From assembly GCA_946402945.1 (NCBI GenBank), contig CAMIYB010000005.1, positions 1 to 54,123 of the forward strand: a stretch of 54,123 nt of DNA, in the 5' to 3' direction. A program made the position numbers and the translations under genes. The notes under the pieces are model-generated. The model was given only the letters and a program-made list of their open reading frames with translations, ran no database searches and had not been told where the DNA came from. Of this stretch, positions 16,204-24,908 are shown one piece after another. Numbering within the stretch: position 1 is the first letter of the stretch; each line of letters opens with the position of its first letter. Source of the stretch: an uncultured Bacteroidales bacterium. GTDB taxonomy: Bacteria; Bacteroidota; Bacteroidia; Bacteroidales; UBA932.

Positions 16204-17105
16204 TACAGGCCTGCCAGCCAGTCCAGGAAGGCCTCTTTCCACTGCCGGCATTCCGGACTGCCGTAATAGTCGCTGACCCCGAAACCGTGTTTCCCCCTGC
16301 TGTATTGATGATACACATGGGGGATTCCTTTTTGGGTCAGGGCGGAGTCCAGCAGCACGGAGTTGTGGTAGTCCACGACGGGGTCGTCGAGGCAGTTGAC
16401 AAGGAAGACCGGCGGGCAGTCGGCGGGGATCTTCCGCTCGAGGGAGAGGGAGTCGCGCAGGACGAGGCTTCCGACCCGGCTGTCGCCCAGCAGCCCGCGC
16501 CGGGAGCGGCGGTGGACGTAGGGCGGCTGCATCGTTACGACCGGGTAGATGGCCGCGACGAAGGCGGGACGAAGGCTGACGGACGTTTCGATGCCGGCGG
16601 CCCGGAGGAAGTTGCTCCTGCTGAAACACGCCGCCGACATCACCAGATGGCCGCCGGCCGAGAATCCCATCATCCCGACCTTTTCGGAGTCAATCCCGTA
16701 TGTCCCGGCATGCTCCCGGGCATACTGGAGGGCGCGCTGGGCGTCGGTGATCATGTCGGGATGACGTTTCCCGCGGAATATCAGGCGCGTATGCCAGGCG
16801 ATCTCGGCCGTCCCGGCCGTCCGGTAGAAGAGGACGAAAGCCGTGATGCCCTTGGAGGCGAGCCATTCACCCACCTCGAAACCCTCTCCGCGGCGGTCGA
16901 GCCAATGGTAACTGCCGCCGGGACAGACGACGACGCTGATCCCGTTGGGACGCTCCGGGCGGTAGGTAAGGAGGGTGACCTCCTTCCCGAAACGCACCTT
17001 TTCCCCCTGCCAGAGCGCGACGGTATCCGCCGGCGATGCGTGGCAGAGGGGAATCAGCAGCAGGAAGAAGCCCAAAATGGAGCCCGTGCGTCCGGCGAGG
17101 CTCAT
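16200..17105 (-). CDS. Secreted alpha/beta hydrolase, acetyl-esterase (BD-FAE-like)
   Basis: The protein has 301 residues, with an N-terminal hydrophobic stretch (~9-24, FFLLLIPLCHA) that looks like a signal peptide. The oxyanion motif CPGGSYHWL (61-69), nucleophile Ser149 in GFSAGGH, CLDDPVV (Asp) and GKHGFG (His) fit the esterase/lipase family often annotated as acetylxylan or xylan-associated esterases. It probably deacylates an oligosaccharide or small ester in the periplasm; the substrate is not deducible. Its ATG overlaps the stop of the preceding hydrolase (ATGA at 17102-17105), so the two are translationally coupled. A longer in-frame extension to 17474 is a shadow of that neighbour. 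Confidence 0.88.
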   Translation of the reverse strand: MSLAGRTGSILGFFLLLIPLCHASPADTVALWQGEKVRFGKEVTLLTYRPERPNGISVVVCPGGSYHWLDRRGEGFEVGEWLASKGITAFVLFYRTAGTAEIAWHTRLIFRGKRHPDMITDAQRALQYAREHAGTYGIDSEKVGMMGFSAGGHLVMSAACFSRSNFLRAAGIETSVSLRPAFVAAIYPVVTMQPPYVHRRSRRGLLGDSRVGSLVLRDSLSLERKIPADCPPVFLVNCLDDPVVDYHNSVLLDSALTQKGIPHVYHQYSRGKHGFGVSDYYGSPECRQWKEAFLDWLAGLY

Positions 17106-17893
17106 CTGAGATTCCCTTTCAGGAAGGAGACGACCATCTGGATGAGGGCCCTTTTGTCCCCCGAGAGCATGTGCCCCTCCTCCCTGAGAAGGTGCAGTTC
17201 GCTGGAGGGATAGACCTCGTGATAGCGCTGGCTGTAGGAAACCGGGACGATCTTGTCCTTTTCGCCATGGATGAGCAGGACCTTGCCGCTGTACTTGGCC
17301 GAAGTCTCGAAAATGGGCAGTTTCTGGGCCTCGAGGATGAATTTCCGCCCCAGTTTGTGGAACATGACATTGACGTATTCCGGCGGGTTGGCGGCATCGT
17401 ATTTCGAGAACATGCACTGGCCGGCGATGGCGTCGTCCTTCAGCACGGCGGCCGGCGCCAACTGGACGAGGCATTTGGGCCGGTCGGGCGTGTCTTCCAG
17501 CTGCCCGGCGAGCATGCCGGCGACGACACCCCCCTGGGAATGGCCCAGGAAAGCGACCTGGGTAACGTAGGGCAGACCGTGGGCATAGTCGAGCACCGCC
17601 TTTGCATCCGCGATTTCGCTGGAAATCGTCATGTCGATAAAGCGTCCCTCGCTCTTTCCGTGCGCGTCGAAATCAAAACGGATGGAGGCGATCCCTTCCT
17701 GGGCCAGGGCCGCCGCGATGGCGGGGATGGGGTAGGCGTCTTTCTTGGACATGAACCCGTGCATCAGGATGACGAGCGGACATTTGCTCTTGGCCGGGTC
17801 GAAGGCGCGGGGAAGGGTCAGGTTCATGGCAATGCCGCCATGGGGACCGAAGACCTCGTATTCAGGTTTGGACAGGAAAGATAACAATGACAT
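17102..17893 (-). CDS. Alpha/beta hydrolase, cinnamoyl/feruloyl-esterase-like
   Basis: The protein has 263 residues without a clear signal peptide. The nucleophile is Ser119 in GHSQGG, the acid Asp213 in HGEKDKIVP and the base His241 in EEGHML. The N-terminal LMHGFMSKK and FDFDAHGKSEG segments are typical of the serine aminopeptidase S33 / feruloyl esterase group. Together with the secreted esterase downstream it suggests step-wise hydrolysis of esters, for example aryl esters on plant polysaccharide (inference). It lies 12 bases downstream of the prolyl oligopeptidase gene and shares its operon. Confidence 0.88.
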   Translation of the reverse strand: MSLLSFLSKPEYEVFGPHGGIAMNLTLPRAFDPAKSKCPLVILMHGFMSKKDAYPIPAIAAALAQEGIASIRFDFDAHGKSEGRFIDMTISSEIADAKAVLDYAHGLPYVTQVAFLGHSQGGVVAGMLAGQLEDTPDRPKCLVQLAPAAVLKDDAIAGQCMFSKYDAANPPEYVNVMFHKLGRKFILEAQKLPIFETSAKYSGKVLLIHGEKDKIVPVSYSQRYHEVYPSSELHLLREEGHMLSGDKRALIQMVVSFLKGNLR

Positions 17894-17905
17894 AAGGCGA
17901 TCTCT

Positions 17906-20017
17906 TTATTTGTAATTCATTCCCAGGTTGTACATCACGAAACTGTAGATGTCCGCCTGCTCTTCCAGGACTTTGGCGAGGGGCTTTCCGCCGCCGTGGC
18001 CGGCCTTGGTATCGATCCGGATCAGGGTCGGGGCCTGACCCGCCTGGCATTTCTGCAGGGTTGCCGCAAACTTGAAGGAGTGGGCCGGCACGACGCGGTC
18101 GTCATGGTCCGCCGTCGTTACCAGGGTGGCGGGATAGGCCGTCCCGGGCCGGAGATTGTGGAGGGGAGAGTAGCCCAGCAGATAGCGGAACATCTCCTCG
18201 CTGTCTTCGCTGGTGCCGTAGTCGGGCGCCCAGTTCCAGCCGATGGTGAATTTGTGGTAGCGGAGCATGTCCATCACCCCGACCTGCGGAATGGCCACGG
18301 CATAGAGGTCCGGCCGCTGCGTCATGCAGGCCCCGACCAGCAGGCCGCCGTTCGAACCGCCCACGATGGCGAGTTTCTCCGGGCAGGTATAGCCCTGTGC
18401 GATCAGCCATTCGGCCGCGCCGATGAAGTCGTCGAACACGTTCTGTTTCTGCATCTTGGTGCCTGCCATGTGCCATGCCTGGCCATATTCGCCGCCGCCG
18501 CGCAGGTTGACCGAAGCGTAGATGCCGCCATTCTCCAGGAAGGGGATGCGCATGGCCGAGAAGGAGGGATTGAGGGAAATGTCGAATCCGCCGTAGCCGT
18601 AGAGATAGACCGGATTCCGGCCGTTTTTCTCCAAGCCCTTCCGATAGGTCAGGAACATCGGGATCCGGGTCCCGTCCTTGCTCGGGAAGAAGACCTGGAC
18701 CGTCTCGAAACCGGAAAGGTCGAAGGCCGTTTCGGGGGCCGCATAGACCTGGCTCTGCAGCGTTGCGGGATCGAGGCTGTAGATGGTTCTGGGCGTGGTG
18801 AAGGAGGCATAGGAATAGTAACACCAGTCTTCATGGAGCCTGCCGGCGAAGGCGGCGCTGCCCAGGCCGGGGAGGGGAATCTCCTGCGGATCCCTGCCGT
18901 CCAGGCTGAAGCGGTAACTGTGGGTGGCCGCATCCTGCAGGTAGGAGGCGATAATCTGTCCGTCCGTGAAGGTAATCCCTTCCAGGACGCGGTCCGATTC
19001 CGGGATGATGTCCTGCCAATGGGGATAGGCGGGATTGTGGATATCCACCGACACGAGCCGGTTCATCGGGGCGTCCTTGTTGGTGAGCAGGTAAATCCTG
19101 TCCCCGTCCGTCTCGACGGGCGTGCAACTGCTCCGCATATCTTCCGTCATGCGGACGAACCGGCCGTCGGGCACGCGGAGATCCATCACGTAGAGGTTGT
19201 TGCCTACATCCGCCCCGTCTTCGTAGAGGAAGGCCATCGTTTCTTCCTCGTTGGTGTCCAGCAGGTAGAAGCGGAGCGGCTCGTCGGGGTTCTCATAGAA
19301 AACGGTATCCTCGCTCTGCGGTGTGCCGATCCGGTGGTAAAAGACTTTGTGGCCTTCGTTTTTGTCGGAGAAGGTGTGTCCGTCCTCGGGGATGCCATAG
19401 GCGCTGTAGTAGAAGCCGTCGCCCCGCCAGGCCGCGCCGGAGAATTTGGACCATTCGATGTGGTCTTCCAGCAACTCGCCGCTGCGGACGTCCATCACGT
19501 AGAACTCCTGCCAGTCGCTGCCGCTGCGGGCGATGCTGTAGGCCATCAGGCTGCCGTCGCGGTTGAAATAGATCCCCTTGAGGGCGACGGTGCCGTCGTC
19601 CGAGAGCCGGTTGGGGTCGAGGAAGACCCGCGGGGCCGCATCCGGGGCGTCCAGTTCGTAGAGGACGCTCTGGTTCTGGAGTCCGTCGTTGCGGAACATA
19701 TACCATTTCCCGTTCTGCCTGCGGGTCGGGATGCCGATCTTTTCGTAATTGCTGACTTCCCTGAGCCGTTGGAGGATCTTCCCCCGGAAGGGAATGCTCT
19801 TCAGATAATGGTCCGTAACCTTGTTCTGGGCCTTGACCCAGGCTTTCGTTTCGGGGGAATTGTCATCCTCGAGATGACGGTAGGGGTCTGCGACCTCCTG
19901 GCCGAAATAGACATCCACGGTGTCGTCTTCCCGCGTGGCGGGAATTTTCGGCGCACAGGCGCCGAGGAGCATGCTTCCCATCCCGATCAGTGCAATGAAG
20001 GTTTTGAGATTTGTCAT
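17906..20017 (-). CDS. Prolyl oligopeptidase family serine peptidase (S9A), lipoprotein
   Basis: This is a 703-residue protein. The N-terminus has a lipoprotein signal with LLGAC (Cys ~20), then the S9A start motif DPYRHLEDDNSPETKAWVKAQN, a beta-propeller middle (~80-430) and a C-terminal alpha/beta hydrolase. Catalytic residues are Ser555 in GGSNGGLL, Asp in ADHDDRVVP and His674 in AGHGGGKP. These enzymes cleave short peptides after proline; lipidation would place it on the periplasmic or outer surface. The start at 20017 is chosen because it gives the signal peptide; the frame is open 99 bases further upstream. It follows the lipoprotein gene by 23 bases and precedes the hydrolase by 12. 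Confidence 0.93.
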   Translation of the reverse strand: MTNLKTFIALIGMGSMLLGACAPKIPATREDDTVDVYFGQEVADPYRHLEDDNSPETKAWVKAQNKVTDHYLKSIPFRGKILQRLREVSNYEKIGIPTRRQNGKWYMFRNDGLQNQSVLYELDAPDAAPRVFLDPNRLSDDGTVALKGIYFNRDGSLMAYSIARSGSDWQEFYVMDVRSGELLEDHIEWSKFSGAAWRGDGFYYSAYGIPEDGHTFSDKNEGHKVFYHRIGTPQSEDTVFYENPDEPLRFYLLDTNEEETMAFLYEDGADVGNNLYVMDLRVPDGRFVRMTEDMRSSCTPVETDGDRIYLLTNKDAPMNRLVSVDIHNPAYPHWQDIIPESDRVLEGITFTDGQIIASYLQDAATHSYRFSLDGRDPQEIPLPGLGSAAFAGRLHEDWCYYSYASFTTPRTIYSLDPATLQSQVYAAPETAFDLSGFETVQVFFPSKDGTRIPMFLTYRKGLEKNGRNPVYLYGYGGFDISLNPSFSAMRIPFLENGGIYASVNLRGGGEYGQAWHMAGTKMQKQNVFDDFIGAAEWLIAQGYTCPEKLAIVGGSNGGLLVGACMTQRPDLYAVAIPQVGVMDMLRYHKFTIGWNWAPDYGTSEDSEEMFRYLLGYSPLHNLRPGTAYPATLVTTADHDDRVVPAHSFKFAATLQKCQAGQAPTLIRIDTKAGHGGGKPLAKVLEEQADIYSFVMYNLGMNYK

Positions 20018-20040
20018 ATACGGGGCGTTTCGTATTTCGC

Positions 20041-22173
20041 TTACAAATAGAGGAAGGCGCGTGCGCGGGCTTCCGTGGAAGTCTTCTGGTAGTTCTGGAA
20101 ATGCCAGGCCTCCCAATTGTCAGCAAGGATTTCAGCCATCCCTGCGGATGTCGCGGAATACTCTTCCACCGTCCAATAACTTACATTCGACGGGAAGGCA
20201 TCGCAGCCGGCAGCCGTCAGGGAGTAGCGGCAGGCGAGGTCAAGCAGTTTCAGGTCTTCCTGCCCCGGGAGGAACCAGCCGGTCGAGGATTTGCCGGAGG
20301 AAGATGTCGTCGGCTCGGACACGGTGCTGGTACCCGTACCATAGTTCTTGACATAATCGACCGGGAGAATCTTGCGGTTCTCATTGTTCTGCAGGGCGTT
20401 GTAGCGGCGCTGGATCCGGTAGGCAAGGAAACCGTAGGGGACGTAGGTCATCCCGCTGTTGGCGTTTGCCTGGGCCTTGGAGAAGGCCAGCACGCCGTTG
20501 AGCGGGTTCAGGTGATAGGTGTTGATGGCGTTGTCTTTGGCGATCTCCCAGGAGGTGGAGGACCATTTCATCGAGGCGGAATGGTTCCTGGCGATGACCA
20601 GCGCGTGGGCGCCGCTGAAGTTGTCGAGGCCGATCAGGTTGCTGCGCCGGAAACCGGAAATGCTCTTGTGGACATTGTCCGGGCAGGAAGCGAGCATGGA
20701 GGCCTTCAGGAAATCGTTGTCGCTGGGAATCGAGAGCGAAGCGACGACCCCGATAAAGTTGAACCCGCTCACGGTCGGCGGCGTCTTGGGGCTGCCGCCG
20801 AAATAGCCGGTGGCCGTCCGGCGTCCGCAGTCTTCCGCCCGGAATTTCCCGTTGGAACTGTTGTAATAGACATAGTCGCCCACCTTCAGGTCGGTATCGA
20901 AGTAATCGAAGCAGTAGAACCGGGCCGTCCGCTTGACGCTTTCCTTGGCGGCGGAGGTGATGATCACCGAGTGGTATTTGAGGTCGGAAACGTTGTTGAA
21001 CGAGACCTTGACCCGGGTGTACTCGCCGTCGGGGGAGGTGGTAGCCGTGAGGACGCAATTCTTGTCGGAACCGCTTTCCGAACTGATCTTGACCGCAATG
21101 CGCTGGTCGGCATCGGTCGGATAGACTTTGACGCGCAGGTCCATCGAGCCGCCCGGCCGGAGTCGTTCCTGGATATCCCCGGCATCGTCTTGACCGTACA
21201 CCTGGATCTTCTGGGGCAGCGGGATGATGCGGAGCCGGATTTCTTCCCATATGGAGGTCTTGGCCGCGATGCTGACCTTGACCTTCCCTTCACCCTGGGA
21301 GCCCGTGGCGGTCAGCTGGCCCTTGTAATCTACATGGAAGAGGGACGATCCTTCCGTGATTTCCCAGGTTACGGGTGTCTGGAAGGTCTTTCCCTTGGCG
21401 TTTTTCACGGTGGCGGAAAGTTGGACGGTGGTCCCGGTCGATACGCGGAAGATGTCCCCTTCGAACCCGTCGAGGCTCCGGTCGATGCTTACGGAGGACA
21501 GCGCGGTGACCGTGACGCTCAGTTCGTCCTTGATGTCGGGCGCGGAAGCGGGGGAGACGCTGACGGTGGCGCTTCCCGGCGCGGCGGCGGTGATCCGCCC
21601 GTCCTTGCCGATGGAAACGACGTCATTCCCGGAAGTGACTTTCCAGACCACTTCCTCCGCGGAAATATTGCCCTTGTCGTTGGTAACGGTCGCTTCGAGT
21701 TGGTAGTCCTGCGTTTCCGTCAGGTCCAGGACTCCGCCGCTGAAGTCCGCGCCCTCCTTCCGGATGGCGATGGAAGCGGGAACGGGCTCCGTCTCGAGGA
21801 CGTTCACGGTCAGTTTGACCAGGTTGGCGGTGGTGACTTCGCCCGTCTTCGGGGAGAGGGTGAAGACCGCCTGGCCGATCTTGAGGGGCGTAATGGTGAT
21901 GCCGTCGCTCTCCAGCACGTAACTGACGACGTCCTCCGGTTTGCAGCTTACCTTGACGTCTTGATCCACGCGGGCGGAGGCGGGCTCCAGCGTGACGGGA
22001 ATCTTCCGGGCACCGGCATTTTCCCAGATATCGACGGGAGAGGAGACCTGGATGCGCGTAATTCCGTTTCCATCCTCATCATGCGTTTGGTCTTCGGGAC
22101 GGGTCTGCGGGTTGGTGGCTTCCGGGGAACAGGCCGCAAGGCACAGCAGCAATAGGGGAAACAATTTTTTCAT
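20041..22173 (-). CDS. Surface lipoprotein with Ig-like (BIG2-type) repeats and C-terminal FISUMP/DUF1566-like module
   Basis: The protein has 710 residues. A lipoprotein signal (LLLLCLAACS, Cys ~15) is followed by an acidic spacer, then about three bacterial Ig-like repeats recognisable by phrases such as VSIGKDGRITAAAPGSATVSVS and FHVDYKGQLTATGSQGEGKVKV. The C-terminal ~250 residues contain GDYVYYNSSNGKF and GWFLPGQEDLKLL, the pattern of Fibrobacter/Bacteroidota major-paralogue type surface modules. Function is probably adhesion or carbohydrate binding; nothing catalytic is visible. Start at 22173 gives the signal peptide; the frame is open to 22356 but over the neighbouring small gene. It heads the peptidase-hydrolase operon. 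Confidence 0.85.
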   Translation of the reverse strand: MKKLFPLLLLCLAACSPEATNPQTRPEDQTHDEDGNGITRIQVSSPVDIWENAGARKIPVTLEPASARVDQDVKVSCKPEDVVSYVLESDGITITPLKIGQAVFTLSPKTGEVTTANLVKLTVNVLETEPVPASIAIRKEGADFSGGVLDLTETQDYQLEATVTNDKGNISAEEVVWKVTSGNDVVSIGKDGRITAAAPGSATVSVSPASAPDIKDELSVTVTALSSVSIDRSLDGFEGDIFRVSTGTTVQLSATVKNAKGKTFQTPVTWEITEGSSLFHVDYKGQLTATGSQGEGKVKVSIAAKTSIWEEIRLRIIPLPQKIQVYGQDDAGDIQERLRPGGSMDLRVKVYPTDADQRIAVKISSESGSDKNCVLTATTSPDGEYTRVKVSFNNVSDLKYHSVIITSAAKESVKRTARFYCFDYFDTDLKVGDYVYYNSSNGKFRAEDCGRRTATGYFGGSPKTPPTVSGFNFIGVVASLSIPSDNDFLKASMLASCPDNVHKSISGFRRSNLIGLDNFSGAHALVIARNHSASMKWSSTSWEIAKDNAINTYHLNPLNGVLAFSKAQANANSGMTYVPYGFLAYRIQRRYNALQNNENRKILPVDYVKNYGTGTSTVSEPTTSSSGKSSTGWFLPGQEDLKLLDLACRYSLTAAGCDAFPSNVSYWTVEEYSATSAGMAEILADNWEAWHFQNYQKTSTEARARAFLYL

Positions 22174-22258
22174 CTTCGGTAAAATTTGCCCAAAGATGCG
22201 AAAAAAAGTGCAAAAAGGCAATACATCGGCGACACATAATTCCATGTGCGCCTTGAAA

Positions 22259-22435
22259 TTAGCCGTTTTTCTGCTCCTGGATATGCTCGCGGGCGACTTT
22301 TTCCAGTTCCTTCTCGAAACCGGTGAGGGCGGCGAAGGGTGCGAACTGCGCCGCACGCTCCGCGGCGGGCATGCGGTTGCGGCGCTGCGGGTCGGGGTGG
22401 GGCAGACCGATGATATCGTCGTAGGGTCCGTTCAT
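22259..22435 (-). CDS. 58-residue YolD-like partner of Y-family polymerase
   Basis: This small gene encodes 58 residues, ending at TAA 22261-22259. Its sequence includes DDIIGLPHPDPQRRNRM and the block AERAAQFAPFAALTGFEKEL. I recognise that block from small proteins placed next to UmuC/DinB-like polymerase genes in Firmicutes and Bacteroidota, usually called YolD-like or hypothetical. The ATG overlaps the polymerase stop (ATGA at 22435-22432), so it is translationally coupled to it. The conserved core plus coupling suggests a regulator or accessory subunit of the translesion polymerase (inference). It is too short for most ORF filters. Confidence 0.8.
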   Translation of the reverse strand: MNGPYDDIIGLPHPDPQRRNRMPAAERAAQFAPFAALTGFEKELEKVAREHIQEQKNG

Positions 22436-23892
22436 GCTTTGTGTCCTCCGATTTGCTGGTTGCGGTCGCGGGTGGTGGCGCCTTCCTCGAAGTCGATTCC
22501 TTTGAGGATGGCGTTTTTGCCGAATTTCCGGCGGATGGAAAGGATGGCCTCCTGGCGGCTGCGCTCCTTCCCGCGGTCGAGCGGCGCGTCGAAAAGGCCG
22601 GCCTGCTCCCCGGGCGAAAGCGCTTCCGGAATGACGTGATTGGCCGTGACGCTGACCCGCCGGACCAGCAGGTCCCTGCGGACGATGCGCCCGTAGAGGT
22701 CGCGGACGGCGTCGCTGACGCGCCGGGTCGAGGACGTGTGCCCGCCGAGGTTGACGGAGCCGTGGGCCGGTTTCGGGACGGGACGCCCGTACCAGTCCTT
22801 GACCACCTCCACGTCCTTTTCCTTCCCGTGGGTGAGCGATTCGGCGTCGTAGCCGATGCTGAGCACGATCTGGTCGGTCACAAGACCCTTCTCCACCAGG
22901 TCCAGGACCAGCAGGTCCGTCATCTCCAGGACGATGATCCGCGCCTTGTCCCAGTCGTAGGGCTCGTGGAGCACCTGTCCGCTGCTGAGACTGCTGCCCT
23001 GGGGGCGGTAGGCCTTGATGTCACGCATCGTGCAGGGCTCCCAACCCCAGGCGTGGTCGATGAGCAGTTCGGCGTTGACCCCGAAGAGTTTGTAGAGGAG
23101 TTCCTCGCTGTGGCGCTGCCAGGGCTTGCCGAGCGAACAGCGGGCGATGTCGCCCATGGTGTAGATCCCGTTCTTCTCCAGCCGGGCCGCGATGCCGTGG
23201 CCGACCCGCCAGAAGTCCGTCAGGGGCCGGTGCGTCCAGTATTTCCGGCGGTAGGAGGCCTCGTCGAGTTCGGCGATGCGGACCCCGTCGCGGTCGGCCT
23301 CCGCATGCTTGGCCTCAATGTCCATGGCAATTTTGGCCAGGTAGAGGTTGGGGCCGATGCCGGCCGTGGCCGTGATGCCGGTCTGCGCGAGGACGTCCCG
23401 GATGAGCATGCGCGCCAGGTCGTGGGGCGTGGTCCGGTAGAGGGTCAGGTAGTCCGTCGCGTCGATGAAGACTTCGTCGATGGAATAGACGTGGATGTCT
23501 TCGGGTGCGATGTAGCGGAGATAGATGCCGTAGATCCGGGCGCTTACCTGGACATAGTGGGCCATGCGGGGCGTCGCCACAATGTAGTCCAGGCGCAGGG
23601 AAGGGTCGGCGAGGACGGCGTTGTTGTCGGTCGAAGAACCCGTCAGGGGGGCCTTGCGGGCCCTTTGGGCGTTGATGGCGCCGACCTTCTGCACCACTTC
23701 GAAAAGTCGGGCGCGGCCGGGGATGCCGTAGGATTTCAGGGAGGGGGAGACCGCCAGGCAGATGGTCTTTTCCGTCCGCGAGGCATCCGCCACCACGAGG
23801 TTGGTCGAAAGGGGATCCAGCCCCCGGCTGACGCATTCGGCGGAGGCGTAGAACGATTTCAGGTCGATGGCGATGTAACTTCGTCCTTCCAC
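22432..23892 (-). CDS. Y-family (translesion) DNA polymerase, UmuC/DinB-like
   Basis: The protein has 486 residues. The palm motif AIDLKSFYASAEC starts with metal-binding Asp10, and VYSIDEVFID (about 138-139 for Asp-Glu) supplies the other carboxylates. The little-finger region follows to ~400, and the C-terminal ~80 residues are low in similarity to DinB. The layout resembles the plasmid/phage UvrX-like branch of UmuC more than chromosomal DinB. The enzyme copies damaged DNA with low fidelity. The start codon is GTG at 23892, 9 bases after yitT; no nearer ATG preserves Asp10. No obvious LexA box is seen because the gene sits inside an operon behind yitT. Confidence 0.9.
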   Translation of the reverse strand: MEGRSYIAIDLKSFYASAECVSRGLDPLSTNLVVADASRTEKTICLAVSPSLKSYGIPGRARLFEVVQKVGAINAQRARKAPLTGSSTDNNAVLADPSLRLDYIVATPRMAHYVQVSARIYGIYLRYIAPEDIHVYSIDEVFIDATDYLTLYRTTPHDLARMLIRDVLAQTGITATAGIGPNLYLAKIAMDIEAKHAEADRDGVRIAELDEASYRRKYWTHRPLTDFWRVGHGIAARLEKNGIYTMGDIARCSLGKPWQRHSEELLYKLFGVNAELLIDHAWGWEPCTMRDIKAYRPQGSSLSSGQVLHEPYDWDKARIIVLEMTDLLVLDLVEKGLVTDQIVLSIGYDAESLTHGKEKDVEVVKDWYGRPVPKPAHGSVNLGGHTSSTRRVSDAVRDLYGRIVRRDLLVRRVSVTANHVIPEALSPGEQAGLFDAPLDRGKERSRQEAILSIRRKFGKNAILKGIDFEEGATTRDRNQQIGGHKA

Positions 23893-23901
23893 GGGCGGGG
23901 T

Positions 23902-24822
23902 TTACAGGGTGAGGCGTTTGCGGTCTTTCTTGTTCCAGGTTCCGTAGATTTCGCTGACGTTGCCGGCGGTGACGAAGGCGTCGATCTCGTTCTCCTTGAG
24001 GTAGTTGAGCAGGCTGGCGTATTCGCCCTGCGAGAGCAGGGTGACCACTTCCACCTTATCCTGTCCGGAGTACCCGCCCGTCACCCGGTAGAGGCTGCAG
24101 CCGCGTTCGAGTTGGGTGGTGATGTAGTTGCGCAGCCGCTGGTGCTCCTCGCTGATGATACAGACGCGTTTGCGTTTGTTGAGGGTGTCGGTGAAATAGT
24201 CCACCGCGATGCCGTTGATCCAGGTTCCGATCAGGCCGATGACCACCATGCGGAAGGGGTTGATGGCGAAGGCGGAACAGCAGATCAGGGCCCCGGCGAT
24301 GGTCACCGAAGTGCCGATGTCTAAATGGAGATATTTGTTGACGATCTTGGCCAGGATGTCCAGCCCGCCGGTCGAGGCGTTGATGCGGAAGAGGATGGCC
24401 TGGGAGATGCTCAGCATCAGGACGAAACAGATCAGGTCCAGCCAGGGGTCGTTCATCACCGACCCTCCGTCGCCGATGAGCCGGCTCGCGGGCAGGACCA
24501 TGTCCCAGAAATCGACGAGCGGACCGAGAATCAAGGCGGTATAGACCGTTTTCAGCCCGAATTCCGCCCCGATGAGGAGCCAGGCGAGGACCAGCAGGAT
24601 GGCGTTGATGGCCACGATAATGACGGAAACGCGGATGGCGATTCCCCATTTGGCGCAGAGTTCGGCCAGGACGATGGAAAGACCGGAGATGCTGCCGATG
24701 ATGAGTTTGCTCGGTATCAGGAAATAATAGACGGCTGCGGCGCCGACGGCCATTCCCAGGGTCATCGTGAGGAGTTCCGTCCAGAATTTGGCCGTTTTGA
24801 GCGGCGTGAGCAGGTTGATCAT
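23902..24822 (-). CDS. YitT family membrane protein (DUF161 + DUF2179)
   Basis: The protein has 306 residues with about five or six hydrophobic segments between residues 12 and 205, including the conserved region INASTGGLDILAKIVNKY. The C-terminal soluble DUF2179 domain (~215-300) contains GYSGQDKVEVVTLLSQGEY. The family is abundant in Bacteroidota and Firmicutes; its transport role is not established. It is the first gene of the minus-strand yitT / polymerase / YolD-like operon and is divergent from the porin gene, with an 86-base AT-rich spacer that contains a 16-bp palindrome. Confidence 0.92.
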   Translation of the reverse strand: MINLLTPLKTAKFWTELLTMTLGMAVGAAAVYYFLIPSKLIIGSISGLSIVLAELCAKWGIAIRVSVIIVAINAILLVLAWLLIGAEFGLKTVYTALILGPLVDFWDMVLPASRLIGDGGSVMNDPWLDLICFVLMLSISQAILFRINASTGGLDILAKIVNKYLHLDIGTSVTIAGALICCSAFAINPFRMVVIGLIGTWINGIAVDYFTDTLNKRKRVCIISEEHQRLRNYITTQLERGCSLYRVTGGYSGQDKVEVVTLLSQGEYASLLNYLKENEIDAFVTAGNVSEIYGTWNKKDRKRLTL

Positions 24823-24837
24823 ATTCTTACGAAATTT

Positions 24838-24853
24838 TCCCCAAATTTGGGGA
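24838..24853. promoter_or_regulatory. 16-bp perfect palindrome between yitT and porin genes
   Basis: The sequence TCCCCAAATTTGGGGA reads identically on both strands. It lies in the 24823-24908 spacer between divergent genes, 15 bases upstream of yitT and 55 upstream of the porin. The spacer is otherwise AT-rich, with AAATTTT cores at about 24833, 24872 and 24894. A dimeric repressor site acting on both promoters is plausible but unproven. Confidence 0.45.
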
Positions 24854-24908
24854 TTTGCTTTGAATTATCAAAATTTTCTTCTACTTTCGTGAAAATTTTT
24901 AAGTTCTG

